In this document: piece after piece, positions 6,872-11,475 of the stretch
Layout of the letters: each line of letters begins with the position of its first letter
Position numbering within the stretch: position 1 is the first letter of the stretch
Source: an uncultured Lachnospiraceae bacterium
GTDB lineage: Bacteria; Bacillota; Clostridia; Lachnospirales; Lachnospiraceae
NCBI GenBank assembly: GCA_910586405.1
Contig: CAJUII010000102.1
Coordinates: 1 to 11,475, forward strand
Length of the DNA stretch: 11,475 bases
Reading direction: 5' to 3'
Notes under the pieces: generated by a model
The model's input: only the letters and a program-made list of their open reading frames with translations
Database searches by the model: none
What the model was told of the DNA's origin: nothing
Program-made: the position numbers and the translations under genes

Positions 6872-8342
6872 GAGAATGCATTCGTTTGCTGCGGCAGGGA
6901 TCGTTGTATTGTGCGGGATGCTGGGGCGGACGGTGTATGCAGACGAGGAGCCTGTCGTGCTGCGCGTGTGCAGTTGGGAGGAGTATATCGACCTTGGCGA
7001 GTGGGATGCGGAGGAAGCGATCGAGCTTGAAAATGGCGCTGTGATCTTTGGAGAGAAGCCATTGTATGAGGATTTTGAGGAGTGGTACAAGGAGACTTAT
7101 GGCAGGGAAGTGCGGGTTGAGTACTCCTGCTTTGGGACGAATGAGGATTTGTACAATCAGCTCAATATGGGAGATACCTATGATTTGGTATGTCCTTCGG
7201 AGTATATGATCATGAAGCTGATCGCAGAGGACAGACTTGTGCCCTACTCAGACCATTTTTATGACACACAGGATGTACACAATTATTACATTCGAAATGT
7301 GTCTCCTTATATCCAGAAAACGCTGGAGTCAAATGAGATTGACGGTGTGTACTGGAGTGACTACGCCGCAGGCTATATGTGGGGCGTCACAGGGGTGCTG
7401 TACAATCCGGCGCTTGTGACAGAGGAGGAGGCAGCTACATGGGAAATCTTTGGCAATCCCAAGTTCAGCAGGCAGATTACATTGAAGGATAATGTGCGTG
7501 ATTCCTATTTTGCAGCACTGGGAATTTTGAAGGCGGATGAGCTGACAGATGAAGCGCTTCGTTGCTCGGACACGTATCATGACCAGCTGGCTGACATAAT
7601 GAATGATGTGCGGCCAGAGACAATTGACCAGGCGCAGGAGCTATTAAATCAATTAATGGACAATGTATATTCTCTTGAGACAGACAGCGGTAAGGCAGAT
7701 ATGATCACAGGGAAGATTGTGGCAAATTACCAGTGGTCAGGAGATGCGGTATATGCGATGGACCAGGCGGATGAAGATGGTTTTGAATTGAGATTTGCTG
7801 TGCCCAAGGAGAGCACAAATCTCTGGTTTGACGGATGGGTGATGCTCAAAAACGGTATTCGTGGGGATGCGGACAAGCAGCACGCAGCAGAAGCGTTTGT
7901 CAATTATTTATCAAGGACAGACAGCGCTGTGAGAAATATGTACTATATCGGCTACACTTCATCAATCGCTGGAAATGCACAGGATGATACCATCTATGAA
8001 TACTTGAAATGGTGCTACGGTGTCGACGGCGAAGAGGAAATTTTAGAATATCCAGTTGGTTATTTTTTTAGCGGAGACAACAGTGATGCGCATTATATCC
8101 TGCAATCGACTGTCAGCCAGATGGGCAGGCAGCTATACAGCCAGTATCCGCCGCAGGATGTCATAGACAGAGCGGCGATCATGCGGTATTTTGATGCGGA
8201 TGCAAACAAGGCGATCAATCAGATGTGGATCAATGTCAGATGTTTTGATATTGATGATATCCCAATGGGCGTCTGGATGGCGTTGCTTGCAGCATTGATG
8301 TTCGCGATCTCTATGGGATTCAGAAAAAGTAGGAGGAGATAG
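6858..8342 (+). CDS. potD: Polyamine-binding protein PotD, large form with C-terminal membrane anchor
   Basis: This 494-residue binding protein is the extracellular receptor for the PotABC channel. An in-frame GTG exists at 6825, but ATG 6858 is preferred. It has AGGTG (6847-6851) six bases upstream and begins directly with a signal peptide (MRKTKRM, then a hydrophobic core to about 23). Cleavage after VYA at about residue 28 is likely. There is no convincing lipobox. Aligned by eye to E. coli PotD, the polyamine pocket is largely kept: W40 and Y43 (SWEEY), S114 and Y116 (PSEY), W293, the pair W323/D325 (WFD) and Y366. It is much longer than E. coli PotD (about 348 residues), with extra sequence at about 47-72, around 225-285 and in the last third. 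Residues 469-488 are a hydrophobic helix followed by RKSRRR, predicted to anchor the protein with its C-terminus inside. It overlaps potC by 14 bases. Confidence 0.92.
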   Translation: MRKTKRMHSFAAAGIVVLCGMLGRTVYADEEPVVLRVCSWEEYIDLGEWDAEEAIELENGAVIFGEKPLYEDFEEWYKETYGREVRVEYSCFGTNEDLYNQLNMGDTYDLVCPSEYMIMKLIAEDRLVPYSDHFYDTQDVHNYYIRNVSPYIQKTLESNEIDGVYWSDYAAGYMWGVTGVLYNPALVTEEEAATWEIFGNPKFSRQITLKDNVRDSYFAALGILKADELTDEALRCSDTYHDQLADIMNDVRPETIDQAQELLNQLMDNVYSLETDSGKADMITGKIVANYQWSGDAVYAMDQADEDGFELRFAVPKESTNLWFDGWVMLKNGIRGDADKQHAAEAFVNYLSRTDSAVRNMYYIGYTSSIAGNAQDDTIYEYLKWCYGVDGEEEILEYPVGYFFSGDNSDAHYILQSTVSQMGRQLYSQYPPQDVIDRAAIMRYFDADANKAINQMWINVRCFDIDDIPMGVWMALLAALMFAISMGFRKSRRR

Positions 8343-8347
8343 ATAAA

Positions 8348-10165
8348 ATGTCAACAATCGATCAAAGTAAAATCAGAAATTTCTGCATTGTGGCGCATAT
8401 CGATCACGGTAAATCCACGCTTGCAGACAGAATTATTGAAAAGACGGGACTCTTGACCAGCCGTGAGATGCAGGATCAGATTCTTGATAATATGGAATTA
8501 GAGCGCGAGCGGGGAATCACGATCAAGGCGCAGACTGTCCGCACTGTATACAGAGCGCAGGACGGAAATGAGTACATTTTGAACTTGATTGACACACCGG
8601 GACATGTTGACTTTAACTATGAAGTGAGCCGTGCGCTGGCAGCATGTGACGGAGCAGTCCTAGTGGTGGACGCGGCGCAGGGAATTGAGGCGCAAACATT
8701 GGCAAACGTGTATCTCGCGCTAGATCATGACCTTGATGTATTTCCAGTCATTAACAAGATAGATCTGCCGAGTGCACGTCCTGACTGGGTGAAAAATGAG
8801 ATTGAGGATGTCATCGGTATCGAGGCGCAGGATGCGCCGTTGATATCAGCCAAAAACGGTGTGGGGATAGAGGATGTGCTGGAGGCGATTATCGCCAAAA
8901 TACCTGCGCCCAAGGGCAGCACGGACAATCCGTTAAAGGCGCTCATCTTTGACTCCCTCTATGATTCCTACAAGGGGGTTATTGTCTTTTGCCGCATTAT
9001 GGAAGGGCGTGTTTCCAAAGGAACCAAGATAAAGATGATGGCGACAGGTGCGTCTGCCGATGTCGTGGAGGTTGGGTATTTCGGCGCAGGACAGTTTATA
9101 CCCTGTGAGGAGCTTTCTGCCGGAATGGTAGGCTATCTGACAGCATCGATCAAGAATGTAAAAGACACCGCGGTCGGCGATACGGTTACAGATGCAGAGA
9201 ATCCCTGTGCAGAGCCTCTTCCGGGATACAAGAAAGTGCTTTCTATGGTGTACTGTGGACTTTATCCCGCAGACGGCGCAAAGTATCCTGATTTGAGAGA
9301 TGCACTGGAAAAACTACAATTAAATGATGCGTCGCTGTTCTATGAGCCGGAGACTTCAATCGCGCTGGGGTTTGGCTTCCGGTGTGGATTTTTAGGGCTG
9401 CTTCATCTTGAAATCATACAGGAACGTCTGGAGCGTGAGTACAATCTTGATCTCGTGACGACGGCGCCGGGTGTTGTCTATAAGGTTTACAAGACAAACG
9501 CAGAGGTGGTGGAGCTGACCAATCCGTCCAATCTGCCAGACCCGTCGGAGATTGACTACATGGAGGAGCCGATTGTCACAGCAGAAATTATGGTCACGAC
9601 AGAATTTATTGGTTCGATTATGGAGCTTTGCCAGGAGCGGCGCGGACGTTATCTCGGTATGGAGTATGTGGAGGAAACGCGGGCGCTGTTAAGGTATGAG
9701 CTTCCATTAAACGAGATTATTTATGACTTTTTTGATGCGCTTAAGTCGCGCTCGAGAGGCTATGCGTCCTTCGATTATGACATCAAAGGCTACGAGCAGT
9801 CTGAGCTTGTCAAGCTGGACATTCTCATCAACAAGGAGGAAGTCGATGCGCTGTCTTTTATAGTGCACAAGCAGTCTGCCTATGACAGAGGCCGAAGGAT
9901 GTGTGAGAAACTCAAGGATGAGATTCCACGGCATCTGTTTGAGATTCCCATACAGGCGGCTGTAGGCGGCAAGGTGATTGCGCGGGAGACGGTGAAGGCA
10001 ATGCGCAAGGACGTTCTGGCAAAGTGCTATGGCGGTGACATCACACGCAAAAAGAAGCTGCTAGAAAAACAGAAAGAGGGCAAGAAGCGTATGCGGCAGG
10101 TTGGTAATGTCGAGATTCCGCAAAAGGCGTTTATGTCAGTACTTAAGTTGGATGATTCAAAATAG
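8348..10165 (+). CDS. lepA: Elongation factor 4, ribosomal back-translocase GTPase
   Basis: This 605-residue translational GTPase binds ribosomes and is linked to back-translocation, recovery of stalled ribosomes and initiation or assembly of the small subunit. The length is normal for LepA. The GTPase domain shows G1 AHIDHGKST at 16-24, G2 RERGITIKAQT at 53-63, G3 DTPGH at 82-86, G4 NKID at 136-139 and G5 SAK at 167-169. A beta-barrel domain II and two EF-G-like domains follow, with the LepA phrase GFGFRCGFLGLLHLEI (from about 339). The LepA-specific C-terminal domain contains KCYGGDITRKKKLLEKQK. AGGAGGAG (8331-8338) lies inside the last codons of potD, and only five bases separate the two genes, so lepA is probably read from the pot transcript and coupled to potD translation. 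An internal promoter cannot be excluded. Confidence 0.97.
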   Translation: MSTIDQSKIRNFCIVAHIDHGKSTLADRIIEKTGLLTSREMQDQILDNMELERERGITIKAQTVRTVYRAQDGNEYILNLIDTPGHVDFNYEVSRALAACDGAVLVVDAAQGIEAQTLANVYLALDHDLDVFPVINKIDLPSARPDWVKNEIEDVIGIEAQDAPLISAKNGVGIEDVLEAIIAKIPAPKGSTDNPLKALIFDSLYDSYKGVIVFCRIMEGRVSKGTKIKMMATGASADVVEVGYFGAGQFIPCEELSAGMVGYLTASIKNVKDTAVGDTVTDAENPCAEPLPGYKKVLSMVYCGLYPADGAKYPDLRDALEKLQLNDASLFYEPETSIALGFGFRCGFLGLLHLEIIQERLEREYNLDLVTTAPGVVYKVYKTNAEVVELTNPSNLPDPSEIDYMEEPIVTAEIMVTTEFIGSIMELCQERRGRYLGMEYVEETRALLRYELPLNEIIYDFFDALKSRSRGYASFDYDIKGYEQSELVKLDILINKEEVDALSFIVHKQSAYDRGRRMCEKLKDEIPRHLFEIPIQAAVGGKVIARETVKAMRKDVLAKCYGGDITRKKKLLEKQKEGKKRMRQVGNVEIPQKAFMSVLKLDDSK

Positions 10166-10229
10166 TACAGTGGAAAGTGAGATCAGAGCAATGGAAATGG
10201 CAGTTTCTGATAAAGAGGTGTAAAAGGCA

Positions 10230-11429
10230 ATGCGTTCGATCGGTGTGTATCTTCATATTCCCTTTTGTGTACAGAAGTGTGCCTACTGTGATTTTCTCTC
10301 AGGACCAGCGACTAGACAGCGGCAGCAGGAATATGTAGAGGCATTGTTGAGAGAGATTGCGTGGGAGTCCAAACACTATACAGAATATATCATAAAGTCC
10401 GTATTTTTGGGCGGCGGCACACCGTCTGTGCTGGGTGCTGACGAGATAGCAAAAATCTTGGCTTGTCTGAGAAACTGTTATCAGATGGATGCGGCGGCGG
10501 AAATCACAATGGAGATGAATCCTGGCACCGCAGAGTGGGGGAAGCTGTTATGCCTAAAAAAGGCTGGAATCAACCGGTTAAGCATTGGTTTGCAGTCTGC
10601 GGATAATGCTGAGTTGAAAATGCTGGGGCGCATTCATACGTATGAAGAATTTCTGCGAACATATCGTCAGGCAAGGGCGGCTGGCTTTGCCAATATCAAT
10701 ATCGATCTGATGTCCGCGCTGCCGGGACAGCACATTGATAGCTGGGTTCAGACGCTTGAAAAGGTGGTCGCATTGCAGCCGGAGCATATTTCGGCTTACA
10801 GCTTGATGCTGGAAGAGGGAACACAGCTCTATGAGAGACAGGATGTGCTGCCGCCTGTGCCAGATGAGGACGAGGATAGACAGATGTATCAGGAGACGAA
10901 GCGGATCTTGGCTGCACAGGGCTATCACCGTTATGAAATTTCAAACTATGCTAAAAAGGGATATGAGTGTAGACATAACTGCATTTATTGGCAGCGTGGA
11001 TGCAGGCATACCGCAGATTTTGTTGGTTTTGGGCTTGGTGCCAGTTCGACTGTAGGAGATAGTCGTTGGAAAAATACAGATGATATGAAGCGTTATCTAT
11101 CCGTTTTGCAGAAGCAGAATAACCGCGTGTATGATAGCCGGCTGATGGATGATAGTACTGTCGGGGAGAACGTGAAGGAGGCTGTAACGATACTTTCTGT
11201 CGAGGAACAAATGGAAGAATTTATGTTCCTGGGTCTGCGCATGATGGAAGGCGTCTCTAAACAGGAGTTTGCAGACAGCTTTGGGAAAGATCTGGATGAA
11301 GTATATGGTAGTGCGTTGCAAAAATGGATTCAGATGAAAATGATGTCACTTCACGGCAATATGATCTCTCTGACAGATGCGGGCATTGATGTCAGCAACA
11401 CGGTGTTGTCGAGTTTTGTATTAGGATAG
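10230..11429 (+). CDS. hemW: Heme chaperone HemW (radical SAM, HemN-like)
   Basis: This 399-residue radical SAM protein was long annotated as an oxygen-independent coproporphyrinogen III oxidase and is now regarded as a heme-binding chaperone. The [4Fe-4S] motif is C13-x3-C17-x2-C20 in HIPFCVQKCAYCDF. GGGTPS at 61-66 contacts SAM, and RLSIGLQS is the usual later strand. The HNxxYW motif linked to heme binding in HemW is present as HNCIYW (H249-W254), which supports HemW over true HemN. The stretch after it (QRGCRHTADFVGFG) is a few residues longer than the usual short link to GFGxGA. AAGAGGTG (10213-10220) is nine bases before ATG 10230. The 64-base gap after lepA holds no terminator. The lepA-hemW pairing is common in Clostridia, so the pair is probably cotranscribed. 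Confidence 0.94.
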   Translation: MRSIGVYLHIPFCVQKCAYCDFLSGPATRQRQQEYVEALLREIAWESKHYTEYIIKSVFLGGGTPSVLGADEIAKILACLRNCYQMDAAAEITMEMNPGTAEWGKLLCLKKAGINRLSIGLQSADNAELKMLGRIHTYEEFLRTYRQARAAGFANINIDLMSALPGQHIDSWVQTLEKVVALQPEHISAYSLMLEEGTQLYERQDVLPPVPDEDEDRQMYQETKRILAAQGYHRYEISNYAKKGYECRHNCIYWQRGCRHTADFVGFGLGASSTVGDSRWKNTDDMKRYLSVLQKQNNRVYDSRLMDDSTVGENVKEAVTILSVEEQMEEFMFLGLRMMEGVSKQEFADSFGKDLDEVYGSALQKWIQMKMMSLHGNMISLTDAGIDVSNTVLSSFVLG

Positions 11430-11438
11430 GAGGAGCGC

Positions 11439-11475
11439 ATGGAAAAAAAACTGACACATGACGAGATGCATGAAG
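11439..11475 (+). CDS. Start of an unidentified gene, cut by the right window edge
   Basis: ATG 11439 is preceded by AGGAGGAG (11428-11435), which overlaps the hemW stop codon. The frame stays open to the edge and encodes MEKKLTHDEMHE. Twelve residues are too few to identify a family. They do not resemble the start of HrcA, which often follows hemW in Firmicutes. The nine-base gap to hemW indicates the same transcript. Confidence 0.6.
   Translation, partial: MEKKLTHDEMHE

Noticed and set aside
6909..6917. C19 of PotD (VVLCG) as a lipidation site
   Set aside because: A lipobox needs a small residue directly before the Cys; here it is Leu, and the hydrophobic stretch continues past it to a VYA-type cleavage site.
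1..11475. Mobile element, CRISPR array, toxin-antitoxin or defence island
   Set aside because: All genes are co-directional metabolic or housekeeping genes. There are no transposase or integrase frames, no regularly spaced repeats, and no flanking inverted repeats. The CPBP protease alone is not evidence of a defence or bacteriocin locus.

Overview
The window looks like a chromosomal segment of a low-to-moderate GC Gram-positive Clostridia member, most likely Lachnospiraceae or a close relative. The reasons are the strong AGGAGG-type ribosome binding sites before almost every gene, a TTG start, a lipoprotein-type solute-binding protein, and lepA directly followed by hemW, an arrangement I associate with this group. 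No 16S rRNA or other marker is present, so the family is an inference. Every gene lies on the + strand and reads rightward. No phage, transposon, CRISPR, tRNA or rRNA gene was seen.

Layout. (1) Bases 1-1025 hold the 3' part of a CPBP-family membrane protease gene that starts left of the window. (2) Bases 1103-3486 form a polar amino acid ABC importer with a membrane permease, an ATPase and a substrate-binding lipoprotein. A plausible sigma-70-type promoter lies at 1036-1064 and a clear intrinsic terminator at 3508-3537. (3) A 272-base gap follows (3487-3758), with short direct repeats and a small palindrome but no clear promoter. (4) Bases 3759-8342 are a compact polyamine importer operon, potA-potB-potC-potD, with overlapping potB/potC and potC/potD ends. 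(5) lepA (EF4) starts five bases after potD, followed by hemW and then the first codons of another gene that leaves the window. No terminator is visible from potA to the right edge.

How the genes work together. Two complete ABC importers sit side by side, one for an amino acid and one for spermidine/putrescine. The polyamine operon appears to run straight into two housekeeping genes: a ribosomal GTPase and a radical-SAM-family heme protein. This may place polyamine uptake and lepA in one transcript.

Most of the content is conventional. The parts most worth a second look are architectural. PotA has an extended C-terminus with what looks like a duplicated TOBE-type module. PotD lacks a lipobox and instead ends in a predicted transmembrane anchor. 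The pot-lepA junction suggests translational coupling. No wholly new biological system was recognised.
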